The translations under genes and the position numbers were made by a program. From Bordetella parapertussis (GTDB lineage Bacteria; Pseudomonadota; Gammaproteobacteria; Burkholderiales; SG8-39): 64,000 nucleotides of DNA. Location: assembly GCA_945862265.1 (NCBI GenBank), contig CAMAXP010000014.1, positions 1-64,000 of the forward strand. Direction: 5' to 3'. The notes below the pieces were generated by a model that searched no databases, was not told where the DNA came from, and worked only from the letters and a program-made list of their open reading frames with translations. This document shows, piece by piece, positions 46,255-55,197 of this stretch (position 1 is the stretch's first letter; each line of letters starts with the position of its first letter).

Positions 46255-46947
46255 TCAGAGCGCCGGGACGATCTTGACGCGCAGGTCGGCGAGGCCGTCG
46301 ATGTGCGCCACCAGTTCGTCGCCAGGCTGCACCGGACCGACGCCCGCGGGCGTGCCCGACATGATGATGTCGCCCGGCTCGAGCGTGTAGTACTGCGTGA
46401 GGTACTCGATCTGCTCGGGCACCGACCAGATCATGTCGGAGAGGTCCGCCTTCTGGCGTTCCTTGCCGTTCACCAGGAGCGAAAGCGTGCCCTTGGCGGG
46501 ATGCCCGATGGTCGAGGCAGGAGTGATGGCAGCGCAGGGGGCGGCTTCGTCGAAGTTTTTGCCGAAGTCCCAGGGCCGGCCCTTGTCCTTGCCGAGCTGC
46601 TGCAGGTCACGGCGGGTCATGTCCAGGCCCACGCCGTAGCCGAAGATGTGGCCGGTCGCGTCCTTGGCCTGGATGCGGCGCCCGCCCTTGCCGATCGCGA
46701 CAACCATCTCGGTCTCGTAGTGGTAGTTCGTGGTCTTGGCCGGGTAGTGCACGTCCCCGCCGTTCGGGATCAGCGAGAACTCCGACTTGATGAAGAAGAA
46801 CGGCTGCTCGCGGCCGTCACCGCCCATTTCCTTCTGGTGCTCGACGTAGTTGCGTCCGACGCAGAAGATGCGCCGCACGGGGAAGGTGTCGCCCGAGCCG
46901 GTGATGGGAAGGGCGGGGGGCGTCCAGAGGGGGATTGCGTAGGCCAT
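46255..46947 (-). CDS. Fumarylacetoacetate hydrolase family protein, probably fumarylpyruvate hydrolase
   Basis: 230 residues, a single FAH domain. Motifs: FCVGRNYVEHQKEMG, FFIKSEFSLIP, the metal ligands in HYETEMVV, and IIMSGTPAGVGPV. Its length matches fumarylpyruvate hydrolase (NagK) rather than the ~420-residue fumarylacetoacetase. With the isomerase 11 bases downstream it would cleave fumarylpyruvate to fumarate and pyruvate. The ring-cleaving dioxygenase is not seen here. Confidence 0.88.
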   Translation of the reverse strand: MAYAIPLWTPPALPITGSGDTFPVRRIFCVGRNYVEHQKEMGGDGREQPFFFIKSEFSLIPNGGDVHYPAKTTNYHYETEMVVAIGKGGRRIQAKDATGHIFGYGVGLDMTRRDLQQLGKDKGRPWDFGKNFDEAAPCAAITPASTIGHPAKGTLSLLVNGKERQKADLSDMIWSVPEQIEYLTQYYTLEPGDIIMSGTPAGVGPVQPGDELVAHIDGLADLRVKIVPAL

Positions 46948-47074
46948 GGGAGTCTCGTCGTGAATGGAGCCGGAAGGGGGGAAATTCTAGTCTTTTCCGG
47001 CCCGTTCCGGGGGCCGCCGGGGACCGGAGTCGGGTATCCTGATCGATCTTTGATAGACTCAAGAATCAACCGTA

Positions 47075-47100
47075 GCCGGTCACAAAACCGGCCGGTTTTT
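47075..47100 (+). terminator. Hairpin with T tract in the leader of the ABC binding-protein gene
   Basis: GCCGGT (47075-47080), loop CACAAA, ACCGGC (47087-47092), then CGG and TTTTT. It ends 17 bases before the ATG, just upstream of the GGAGGAG ribosome site, so it may attenuate transcription. The rest of the 170-base gap 46948-47117 has a GC-rich stem near 46995-47030 and no gene. Confidence 0.5.
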
Positions 47101-47117
47101 CCATCGGAGGAGAACCC

Positions 47118-48311
47118 ATGACAACCAATAAGATCCTTTGCGCGAGCCTGGCCGCAGCGGCCCTCGCCTGCGCATTCCCGGCGGCCGCCCAGACTGTCAA
47201 GATCGGCCTCATCAGTTCCTACAGCGGCCCCGGCGCAGCCCAAGGCGACCAGATCGACAAGGGCGTGAAGCTCTACATGAAGCTCAACGCCGACAAGCTG
47301 CCGCCCGGCGTCAAGGTCGAGCTCATCTCGCGCGACGATACCGGCGCCAACGGCGACGTGGCCAAGCGCATCGCCCAGGAGCTGATCGTGCGCGACAAGG
47401 TGCAGATCCTGACCGGCGTTGTGTGGACGCCGAACATGGCGGCGATCGCCCCGCTCACGGCCGAAGCCAAGATCCCGTTCGTCAGTGCGAACGCGTCGGG
47501 CGCCAAGGTGGTCGGCATGTCGCCCTACATGGCGCGCGTGTCGTTCACGCTGTGCCAGTCGGCCTACCCGCTGGGCCAGTGGGCGGCCAAGAAATACAAG
47601 AAAGCCTACTCGGCGGTCAGCGATTTCGCCCCAGGCCATGAGGCCGAAGGCTGCTTCATCCGCGGGTTCAAGGAGGGTGGCGGCGACGTGATCGGTTCGG
47701 TGCGTATCCCGCTGGCCAACCCGGACTTCGTGCCGTTCATGCAGCGCATCAAGGACGCCAAGCCGGACGTGCTGTTCGCGTTCAACCCGGCCGGCAAGCA
47801 GGCCACGGCGATGATGAAAGCCTACGGCGACCTCGGCATGGACAAGGCCAACATCAAGTACCTCGGCACGGGCGACATCACCACCGACGAGGAACTGCAG
47901 GGCATGGGTGATGCCGCGCTGGGCGTCATCACCGTGCACCACTACTCGGCTGCGGCCGAGCGGCCCGCGAACAAGGCTTTCGTCGCCGCTTACAAGAAGG
48001 AATACGGCGCTGACCTGAATCCAGGGTTCATGGTGGTGGGCGCGTGGGATGCGATGGATGCGATCTACGGCGCCATCCGCGCCCAGGGCGGCAAGATCGA
48101 TCCGGACAAGACCATGGAATTTCTGAAGCAGTACAAGTCCACGACCAGCCCGCGCGGCCCGATGTCGATCGACCCGGAGACCCGTGACGTGATCAACCCG
48201 GAGTACCTGCGTGAAGTGCGCAAGGTCAACGGCAAGCTCGCCAACGTCGAGATCGAGACCATCACGACGGCAATCAAGGACCCGCTGAAGGAGTTCGAAA
48301 AGAAGAAGTAA
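47118..48311 (+). CDS. Branched-chain amino acid-type ABC transporter substrate-binding protein
   Basis: 397 residues. Signal peptide MTTNKILCASLAAAALACAF, cleaved near AAAQ, then a Leu/Ile/Val-binding periplasmic fold starting VKIGLISSYSGPGAAQGDQI. Many relatives in this subgroup bind aromatic acids, and the pca and gentisate-type genes next door support that here, but the ligand is inferred. A strong ribosome site (GGAGGAG) precedes ATG 47118. Confidence 0.95.
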   Translation: MTTNKILCASLAAAALACAFPAAAQTVKIGLISSYSGPGAAQGDQIDKGVKLYMKLNADKLPPGVKVELISRDDTGANGDVAKRIAQELIVRDKVQILTGVVWTPNMAAIAPLTAEAKIPFVSANASGAKVVGMSPYMARVSFTLCQSAYPLGQWAAKKYKKAYSAVSDFAPGHEAEGCFIRGFKEGGGDVIGSVRIPLANPDFVPFMQRIKDAKPDVLFAFNPAGKQATAMMKAYGDLGMDKANIKYLGTGDITTDEELQGMGDAALGVITVHHYSAAAERPANKAFVAAYKKEYGADLNPGFMVVGAWDAMDAIYGAIRAQGGKIDPDKTMEFLKQYKSTTSPRGPMSIDPETRDVINPEYLREVRKVNGKLANVEIETITTAIKDPLKEFEKKK

Positions 48312-48320
48312 CCCGCAAGG

Positions 48321-48357
48321 GCCCCCGCGCACCCACAGGGCGCGGGGGCTTTTTTTT
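48321..48357 (+). terminator. Strong terminator between binding protein and permease genes
   Basis: GCCCCCGCGC (48321-48330), nine-base loop, GCGCGGGGGC (48340-48349), then eight T. Ten perfect pairs. Since the permeases follow 33 bases later without an obvious new promoter, it likely sets a high binding-protein to permease ratio by partial read-through. Confidence 0.85.
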
Positions 48358-48389
48358 GCCCGGTCACCGCCCAGCCGCCGCCCGTCCCA

Positions 48390-49265
48390 ATGGAAGCATT
48401 CCTCTCCTCGCTGGTCAGCGTCGCCTTCCATGGCGTGGCCTATGGGATGATCCTGTACGTGATTTCGGTGGGCCTGTCCGTGACGATGGGCCTGATGGGG
48501 TTCACCAACCTCGCGCATGGCGTGTTTGCGATGGCGGGCGGCTACATCCTCGTGACCTCGCTCAGCCGGTTCAACCTCCCGTTTCCCCTCGCCCTCGCCC
48601 TGTCCTTCCTGGTGGTAGCCGCCGCGAGCGTGATCCTCGAGCGGTTGCTGTATTCGCGGCTCTATGGCGCCTCGGAACTCGAGCAGGTGCTGTTCACGAT
48701 CGGCCTGATCTTCATGTCGGTGGCGGTGGCGCGGCTGATCTACGGCACGCTGCAGGCCCCGGTCGTCCTGCCCGACTACCTCAAGGGGCAGTTCGCGCTG
48801 CTGGGACGCGACTTCCCGGCGTATCGCGTGTTCCTGATCCTGTTCAGCGCGGGCATGATCGGAGTCCTCTGGTTCGGGGTTGAACGCACGCTGTGGGGCG
48901 CCATGGTGCGCGCCGCCGTGGACAATCGGGCGATGGCGCAAGCCATCGGCATCAATACCAAGCGGCTGTTCACGATCACTTTCGCGGTCGGCAGCGGGCT
49001 GGCGGGTCTTGGAGGCGCGCTGGGCGCCGACATCATCGCCATCCAGCCCACCTACCCGTTCGAGCAGCTCGTGTATTTCCTGATCGTCGTGTCGGTCGGG
49101 GGACTTGGCAGCCTGCGCGGGCCGTTCATCGCGGCACTGCTGATCGGCATCACCGATACCGCGTGCAAGTACTGGGTGCCGCAGTTCGGCGCGTTCTTCA
49201 TTTATGCCGCCACGATCGGCCTCCTGTTGTGGCGTCCGATGGGCCTCTTCGGGAAGCGCGCATGA
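48390..49265 (+). CDS. livH: ABC transporter permease, LivH type
   Basis: 291 residues with about eight hydrophobic helices. Typical start YGMILYVISVGLSVTMGLMG and the cytoplasmic-loop block RAAVDNRAMAQAIGIN that contacts the ATPase. Its stop overlaps the next permease start (ATGA). Confidence 0.94.
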   Translation: MEAFLSSLVSVAFHGVAYGMILYVISVGLSVTMGLMGFTNLAHGVFAMAGGYILVTSLSRFNLPFPLALALSFLVVAAASVILERLLYSRLYGASELEQVLFTIGLIFMSVAVARLIYGTLQAPVVLPDYLKGQFALLGRDFPAYRVFLILFSAGMIGVLWFGVERTLWGAMVRAAVDNRAMAQAIGINTKRLFTITFAVGSGLAGLGGALGADIIAIQPTYPFEQLVYFLIVVSVGGLGSLRGPFIAALLIGITDTACKYWVPQFGAFFIYAATIGLLLWRPMGLFGKRA

Positions 49266-50236
49266 ACCACCCGGTCGGATACAACGCGAGCAATCGCCTG
49301 CGCTGGACCGAATGGTTGCCTTGGGCGGCGGCGCTCGCGGTCTTCTTCCTGTTGCCCGATTACCTTTCGCTGGGCGCGCGCGTCCTCACCTACATCCTGT
49401 TCGCTCTGTCGCTCGACCTGATCCTCGGCTACGCGGGGATCATCACGTTGGGCCATGCCGCGTTTTTTGGTCTGGGAGCGTATGTCACCGGCATCCTGTC
49501 GGCCAAGCTCGGCGTGACGGACCCGCTCCTGCAGATGCTGGCGAGCGCGTTCGCAGCGGGTCTCCTTGGTCTCGCCACGGGCGCCCTGGTATTGCGGACC
49601 CATGGCCTTACCCAACTCATGCTGACCCTCGCGGTGGCCGCGGTGTGCCTGGAAATCGCGAACAAGGCCACCCCGCTGACGGGGGGGGCGGATGGCCTTT
49701 CGGGCGTCACCATTGCGCCGATCCTCGGCTACTTCAAGTTCGACATGTACGGGCGCACCGCCTACCTGTGGTGTCTCGCGCTGGTCTTCGCGGGCTGGTA
49801 CGTCATACGCCGGCTGATCTATTCGCCGTTCGGCGCCGCCCTCACCGGGATCCGCGAGAACAGCGTTCGCATGCATGCCGTAGGTGCACCGGTGTTCGGC
49901 AGGTTGCTCGCGGTCTATACCTTTTCCGCGATGGTGGCGGGTATAGCGGGTGCACTCCTGACCCAGACCAACCAGTTCGTTGGATTGAACGTGCTCGGGT
50001 TCGAGCCTTCCGGCGAGTTGCTGGTCATGCTGATCCTGGGGGGCGTCGGGAGGCTCTATGGCGCTTTCGTCGGTCCGCTGGTGTTCCTCATTGCACAGGA
50101 CTACCTCGCCCGGCAGTTTCCCGAGTACTGGTACTTCGGGATCGGACTGATGCTGGTGATCGTGGTGCTGTTTGCGCGTGGCGGCCTCCTCGGTATTTCG
50201 GATGCGCTGGTTGCGCGGCTGCGGGGCAAGGCGTGA
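49262..50236 (+). CDS. livM: ABC transporter permease, LivM type
   Basis: 324 residues, about nine hydrophobic helices. Landmarks: LSLDLILGYAGIITLGHAAF and the coupling loop SPFGAALTGIRENSVRMHA. ATG 49262 overlaps the livH stop by four bases. Confidence 0.94.
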   Translation: MNHPVGYNASNRLRWTEWLPWAAALAVFFLLPDYLSLGARVLTYILFALSLDLILGYAGIITLGHAAFFGLGAYVTGILSAKLGVTDPLLQMLASAFAAGLLGLATGALVLRTHGLTQLMLTLAVAAVCLEIANKATPLTGGADGLSGVTIAPILGYFKFDMYGRTAYLWCLALVFAGWYVIRRLIYSPFGAALTGIRENSVRMHAVGAPVFGRLLAVYTFSAMVAGIAGALLTQTNQFVGLNVLGFEPSGELLVMLILGGVGRLYGAFVGPLVFLIAQDYLARQFPEYWYFGIGLMLVIVVLFARGGLLGISDALVARLRGKA

Positions 50237-50982
50237 GCGCGGCCCTCGAAACACGGAACCTGTGCAAGAGCTTCGGCGGCCTGACGGTGGCCGACAAGAT
50301 TGACTTCACGCTTGAGGCGGGCGCACGGCATGCACTGATCGGCCCGAACGGGGCGGGAAAAACGACCTTCGTGAACCTGCTCACCGGCAGGCTTGCGCCC
50401 TCTTCCGGCAAGGTGTTCCTTGGCGGCGAAGACGTCACCGGGCTCGCGCAGTCGGGCCGGGTGAAGCGCGGCCTGGGGCGCACATTCCAGATCAATACGC
50501 TGTTTCGCGACATGAGCGTCCTCGACAACGTGGCATTGGGCGTGGCTGAGCGACATGGCGTGGCCGGCGGGTTCTGGCGCCCGGCGAGCGCGCAGCGCGC
50601 CGTGCGCGACGAAGCGATGGAGTTGCTCGCCAAGCTTGGGGTCTCCGATGAGGCCGGTCGCCGCGTCCTCGACCTGCCTTACGGCAAGCAGCGGCTCGTG
50701 GAAATCGCCATCGCCCTGGGACTCAAGCCCAAGGTGCTGCTCCTCGACGAACCGGCGGCGGGCGTGCCTTCGCTCGAATCGGAACGCATCCTTGACGCGC
50801 TCGACAGCCTGCCGAAGGAGATCGCGATCCTGATCATCGAGCATGACATGGACTTGGTTTTCCGGTTTGCGCAACGGATCACGGTGCTGGTCCAGGGCGA
50901 GGTGCTATGCGAAGGCACGCCGAAAGAGATCGCGGACGACGTGCGCGTGCACCAGGTTTATCTCGGAGAGCGGCATGCCTGA
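50233..50982 (+). CDS. livG: ABC transporter ATP-binding protein, LivG type
   Basis: 249 residues. Walker A GPNGAGKTTF, a signature region reading LPYGKQRLVEIAIAL (the usual LSxGxQ is altered, as is normal in LivG), Walker B VLLLDEPAAG and the H-loop in IIEHDMDLVF. GTG at 50233 overlaps the livM stop as GTGA. Energises import. Confidence 0.94.
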   Translation: MSAALETRNLCKSFGGLTVADKIDFTLEAGARHALIGPNGAGKTTFVNLLTGRLAPSSGKVFLGGEDVTGLAQSGRVKRGLGRTFQINTLFRDMSVLDNVALGVAERHGVAGGFWRPASAQRAVRDEAMELLAKLGVSDEAGRRVLDLPYGKQRLVEIAIALGLKPKVLLLDEPAAGVPSLESERILDALDSLPKEIAILIIEHDMDLVFRFAQRITVLVQGEVLCEGTPKEIADDVRVHQVYLGERHA

Positions 50983-51676
50983 GGCGCTCAAGCTCGATTC
51001 GATCCGCGCCGGGTACGGTGCGACGGTCGTGCTGGAGGACGTCGGGTTCTCGCTCGATGAGCGCCAGGCCCTCGCCGTGCTCGGGCGGAACGGGGTGGGC
51101 AAGACCACCATGCTCGCGACCATCATGGGGCTCACAACGTTCCATTCCGGAAGCATCGAATTCCGCGGGCGCAAGATCGAGAAACTGCAGGTGCATGAGC
51201 GCGCCAGGCTCGGCATCGGCTACGTTCCGCAGACCCGGGACGTCTTTCCCTCCCTGTCCATCGAAGAGAACCTGGCCGTGGCCGCGCGGCCGGGCCGCTG
51301 GTCGCAGGAACGGGTCTATGACTTGTTTCCCCGCCTTGCCGAACGTCGTTCGCATATGGGCAACCAGATCTCGGGTGGCGAACAGCAGATGCTTGCAATT
51401 GGGCGGGCGCTGATGGGCGATCCATCCCTGTTGCTGCTGGACGAACCACTGGAAGGCCTGGCACCGATCATTGTTGATACCCTGCTGGCCGCGATTCAGC
51501 GCCTGGCCAGGGACGAAGCGTTGACGGTGGTCCTCGTCGAGCAGTCCGCGAAGCTTGCCCTCGAGGTCACGGACCAGGCCCTGGTGCTGAACCGCGGCCG
51601 CATCGTCTATCGCGGCGCCAGCGCAGAACTGGCGTCGGATCCCGAGCGCCTCGCCAGCCTGGTTGTTGCCGGCTAG
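50975..51676 (+). CDS. livF: ABC transporter ATP-binding protein, LivF type
   Basis: 233 residues. Walker A GRNGVGKTTM, signature ISGGEQQMLAIGRAL, Walker B LLLLDEPLEG. ATG 50975 overlaps the livG end by eight bases. Completes a five-gene importer. No regulator gene is seen nearby. Confidence 0.95.
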   Translation: MPEALKLDSIRAGYGATVVLEDVGFSLDERQALAVLGRNGVGKTTMLATIMGLTTFHSGSIEFRGRKIEKLQVHERARLGIGYVPQTRDVFPSLSIEENLAVAARPGRWSQERVYDLFPRLAERRSHMGNQISGGEQQMLAIGRALMGDPSLLLLDEPLEGLAPIIVDTLLAAIQRLARDEALTVVLVEQSAKLALEVTDQALVLNRGRIVYRGASAELASDPERLASLVVAG

Positions 51677-51699
51677 TACCGGCTGCAATCGGCTGCACC

Positions 51700-51726
51700 A
51701 AAAAGAAAGGGCGCCCGGAGGCGCCC
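51700..51726 (-). terminator. Terminator of the glnK-amtB operon
   Basis: Minus-strand reading: GGGCGCC, loop TCCG, GGCGCCC, then TTTCTTTTT. Seven perfect pairs, about 70 bases past the amtB stop. It may also serve the converging ABC operon from the other side, though with a poorer tract there. Confidence 0.75.
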
Positions 51727-51795
51727 AAAGACTAGGAGGAGGACCTAGGTAAGCCTCGCGGGCGCGCTTCCTGAGGAGGCAGCGCGCCCTGTTCT

Positions 51796-53307
51796 TTACA
51801 TCCGGTACGCGCCCTCGCCGTGGCTGGACACGTCCAGGCCTTCGCGCTCTTCTTCTTCCGTTACGCGCAGCCCGATGGTCAGGTCGACCAGTTTGAAGGC
51901 GATGAATGCGACCACGCCCGACCAGATGACGGTCGTGAGGCAACCGGTGGCCTGGATTACGACTTGGTCCCAGATGGAGTAGGTATCGCTGGCCTTGTTC
52001 GCCACATAGTCGAAGATCCCCGAGCCGCCGAGCGACGGCGCCGCAAACACGCCCGTGAGGATCGCGCCCGTCGCGCCGCCGAGGCCGTGGACCCCGAACA
52101 CGTCGAGCGAGTCATCCGCACCGAGCATCCGCTTCAGGCCGTTCACGCCCCAGTAGCAGACCAGGCCGGCCACTGCGCCGATCACCAGCGCGCCCATCGT
52201 GCCGACGTATCCGCAGGCCGGGGTGATCGCGACCAGGCCGGCCACTGCACCGGACACCGCGCCAAGCATCGAGGCCTTGCCCTTGCCGATCGATTCGATC
52301 AGCGACCAGGCGAGCGTCGCGGAGGCCGTGGCCACGAGGGTGTTCAGGAAGGCCACCGCGGTCGTGCCGTTGGCTTCCAGGTTGGAGCCGGCGTTGAAGC
52401 CGAACCAGCCCACCCACAGGAGGCATGCGCCGACCATCGTGAGCGGCAGGTTGTGCGGGGCCATGGACTCCTTGCCGTAACCGACGCGCTTGCCGATGAC
52501 GTAGGCACCGACGAGGCCGGCGATACCGGCATTCAGGTGCACGACCGTGCCGCCGGCGAAGTCCAGGGCGCCCTTCGCCCACAGCCAGCCTGCGGCTGCG
52601 GTGACGGTCTCAAGCGTCTTCGCGTCGGTGATCGCGTCAGGGCCGTCCCAGTACCAGACCATGTGCGCGATCGGCAGGTAGGCGAACGTGAACCACAGGA
52701 CCACGAACACCAGCACGGCGGAGAATTTCACCCGCTCGGCGAACGCGCCGACGATGAGCGCGGGAGTGATTGCCGCGAAGGTGAGCTGGAACGCAACGAA
52801 GGCGAGCTCCGGGATCACGACGCCCTTGGAGAAGGTCGCCGCTACCGCATCCGCGTTCACGCCCGACAGGAACATCTTCGAGAACCCGCCGAAGAAGGCG
52901 TTGCCGCTGCTGAACGCGACCGAGTATCCGTAGATCACCCAGAGAACGGCGATCATGCAGAAGCACACGAACACCTGCATCAGTACTGAGAGCACGTTCT
53001 TCGAGCGCACCATGCCCGCGTAGAAGAGCGCGAGACCTGGAATCGTCATCAGGATGACGAGCACCGTGGCCATGAGCATCCATGCGGTGTCACCCTTGTC
53101 GACCTTGGGTTTGGGCGCTTCGGCCGGCTTCGCGTCCGCAGCAGGAGCGGGGGCGGCAGCGGCGGCTGCAGGCTTGGCGGTTTCAGCAGGCGCAGCAGCG
53201 GCCGGTTTTGCGTCGGCCGCTGGCGTGGCCGGCTTGTCCTGCGCAAGGGCGTTGCCGCCGAACGCAAGCGCTGCGGTCAACGCGATGTACGTAAACAGTC
53301 TTTTCAT
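51796..53307 (-). CDS. amtB: Ammonium transporter
   Basis: 503 residues. Signal peptide MKRLFTYIALTAALAFG, then a 55-residue Ala/Pro/Lys-rich linker with imperfect repeats (PAADAKPAAAA and similar) before the first membrane helix, GDTAWMLMATVLVILM. The eleven-helix Amt core keeps FYAGMVRSKNVLSVLMQ, YLPIAHMVWYW and GFNAGS. ATG 53307 has AGGGAG six bases upstream; an ATG at 53313 is too near that site. It imports ammonium and is gated by GlnK encoded just upstream. Confidence 0.96.
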   Translation of the reverse strand: MKRLFTYIALTAALAFGGNALAQDKPATPAADAKPAAAAPAETAKPAAAAAAPAPAADAKPAEAPKPKVDKGDTAWMLMATVLVILMTIPGLALFYAGMVRSKNVLSVLMQVFVCFCMIAVLWVIYGYSVAFSSGNAFFGGFSKMFLSGVNADAVAATFSKGVVIPELAFVAFQLTFAAITPALIVGAFAERVKFSAVLVFVVLWFTFAYLPIAHMVWYWDGPDAITDAKTLETVTAAAGWLWAKGALDFAGGTVVHLNAGIAGLVGAYVIGKRVGYGKESMAPHNLPLTMVGACLLWVGWFGFNAGSNLEANGTTAVAFLNTLVATASATLAWSLIESIGKGKASMLGAVSGAVAGLVAITPACGYVGTMGALVIGAVAGLVCYWGVNGLKRMLGADDSLDVFGVHGLGGATGAILTGVFAAPSLGGSGIFDYVANKASDTYSIWDQVVIQATGCLTTVIWSGVVAFIAFKLVDLTIGLRVTEEEEREGLDVSSHGEGAYRM

Positions 53308-53317
53308 GTCCATCTCC

Positions 53318-53695
<378 letters not shown>

Positions 53696-54577
53696 TCAGA
53701 ATGTTTTGCTGACCGAGAGAAGGAGGGTGCCCTTGGAGGCGTCCTTGAACTTGGTGCCCGCAGGGGCGCCGACTGTGCCGCCCGGGATCGAGTTGCCGAA
53801 GCAGTAGTAGCCGGGGTTGGCCGCGTTGCAGCTGCCTTTGCCCGTGGTATCGAGGTATGCAGCGCCGAACACCCAGCCGCTGAGGTCCTTCGTCACGCCG
53901 ATCTTGTAGTCGGTGTAGTTGGCTTTCGTTACATCGGTGCCCACACTCCAGCCCTTCAGGCGGAACGAGCCCAGGTGTCCGACCAGGTTCCAACCGCCGC
54001 CCAGGTCATAGGTCGCGGAAAGGTCGAGGTAGTTGGAGCCTTTGGTGCCAGGCTGGGAGAAATAGTCGCCGATCGAGTAGTAATACTTGGCCGAAAGCCA
54101 CTTCCATGACCCGCCGATGTAGATTTCCTTGTTGTCGATCGAGCCGTTGTGTGTCTTCGTGGCGGTCCGCGGGTTGATGAGTGTCGTACCCGCTGCAGCG
54201 TTCGCATTCGTCCCGGGGTAGTAGTAATAGATATAGCCGACGTCCAGGCTCCAGTCGTCCCACGACTTTTTCCAGCCGCCGTAAAAGTCCATCTCCAGGT
54301 TGCCGGCCGGGTATCCTGCGCCGGAACTCACGTTCGAGTTCCAGTTGCCCAGATACAGGCCGCTCGAATGGGAGTAATCGATCCCGCCTTGGATCGCGGC
54401 CTTGCCGAAGGTCTGCGAAATACCGCGGAACCGGTAATCGCTGAACAGGCCGACGTTTCCGGCGATGGTGTGGTCTGAGGGCGGGGTGGTTGCCGAAGGA
54501 GCGGCGGTTTGCGCCGAAACGATGGCCGGAGTCCCGAAGACGGTGGCCAGGGACAGTGCGAGCAGGGTCTTACGCAT
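53696..54577 (-). CDS. TorF family putative porin
   Basis: 293 residues. Signal peptide MRKTLLALSLATVFGTPAIV, then a beta-barrel-like sequence of the gcw/TorF family: NVGLFSDYRFRGISQT, later YYSIGDYF, and a C-terminal Phe (LLLSVSKTF) that suits outer-membrane insertion. The family is regularly found ahead of glnK-amtB, so it may admit nitrogen compounds. First gene after the sigma-54 promoter. A short palindrome ACGGCCGGCCGT lies between it and glnK. Confidence 0.9.
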   Translation of the reverse strand: MRKTLLALSLATVFGTPAIVSAQTAAPSATTPPSDHTIAGNVGLFSDYRFRGISQTFGKAAIQGGIDYSHSSGLYLGNWNSNVSSGAGYPAGNLEMDFYGGWKKSWDDWSLDVGYIYYYYPGTNANAAAGTTLINPRTATKTHNGSIDNKEIYIGGSWKWLSAKYYYSIGDYFSQPGTKGSNYLDLSATYDLGGGWNLVGHLGSFRLKGWSVGTDVTKANYTDYKIGVTKDLSGWVFGAAYLDTTGKGSCNAANPGYYCFGNSIPGGTVGAPAGTKFKDASKGTLLLSVSKTF

Positions 54578-54617
54578 GGCAGTGGACTCCTAATTGGAAA
54601 GGATGCGAGACCTATTT

Positions 54618-54633
54618 AGCACCTCCCGTGCCA
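54618..54633 (-). promoter_or_regulatory. Sigma-54 promoter of torF-glnK-amtB
   Basis: TGGCACGGGAGGTGCT on the minus strand matches the -24/-12 consensus TGGCACG-N4-TTGCW at all fixed positions but one, with correct GG-GC spacing. The start would be near 54607. A weak NtrC-like site (54727-54743, TGTGCTCCAATGGTGCG) lies about 100 bases upstream. The 277-base gap 54578-54854 also has a hairpin CGCCCC/GGGGCG (54695-54711); nothing else is recognised. Confidence 0.82.
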
Positions 54634-54854
54634 GAATAAAAACATATTTGATTCAATACGTTAAATTTTTCCGGCGAGGGATGTCAGTCTGAAGCGCCCC
54701 TTTTTGGGGCGATGCTGGCAAGGGGGTGTGCTCCAATGGTGCGATGGGCTGTGGATCGGGTGCCGTGGCATAAGCCTAAGAGGGCGCGTGCTAAACTCGT
54801 TTGGTGGTCATTCGGCCACCACTGAGCCCGACTGCGAGCCCGACTGCGACATCC

Positions 54855-55112
54855 ATGACCGATCCCCGCCTGCTTGACGAGATTGGCGCCAAGCTCTCCG
54901 AAGTCATTTCCGCGTCCCCGGCAAAGGACGTTGAAAAAAACGTCCGCGCGTTGCTGGCGGCGTTTTTTGATCGCTTTGACCTCGTGACCCGCGACGATTT
55001 CGAAGTCCAGAAGCGCGTCCTGGAACGTGCCCAGGGGCGAATCGCCGAACTGGAGCGCCGCCTCGCGACCTCGGGCGCGGACGCGTCGTCCGGCCAGACA
55101 GGCCCCTCCTAG
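54855..55112 (+). CDS. ubiK: Ubiquinone biosynthesis accessory factor UbiK
   Basis: 85 residues, BMFP/YqiC family. Helical protein with KNVRALLAAFFDRFDLVTRDDFEVQ then a C-terminal coiled coil (ERAQGRIAELERRL). Aids the aerobic Ubi complex and binds lipid. ATG 54855 is chosen because it begins MTDPRLLDEI. Confidence 0.92.
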   Translation: MTDPRLLDEIGAKLSEVISASPAKDVEKNVRALLAAFFDRFDLVTRDDFEVQKRVLERAQGRIAELERRLATSGADASSGQTGPS

Positions 55113-55197
55113 CCCGCAATCCCTTCGGTCGTGTAAACGCCCCGGCCTGCCCGCCGTTCATTGGGGATGCCAAGGCGCCCGCGCGTCAGGAGGGCAT

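Noticed and set aside
46770-48941. Long antisense frame (about 720 codons) opposite the ABC binding protein and livH
   Set aside because: It crosses several real genes and a terminator, and its product shows no domain; a GC shadow.
54695-54711. CGCCCC-TTTTT-GGGGCG as a terminator between torF and ubiK
   Set aside because: The genes diverge here, and no T tract follows on either strand; the T run is in the loop.
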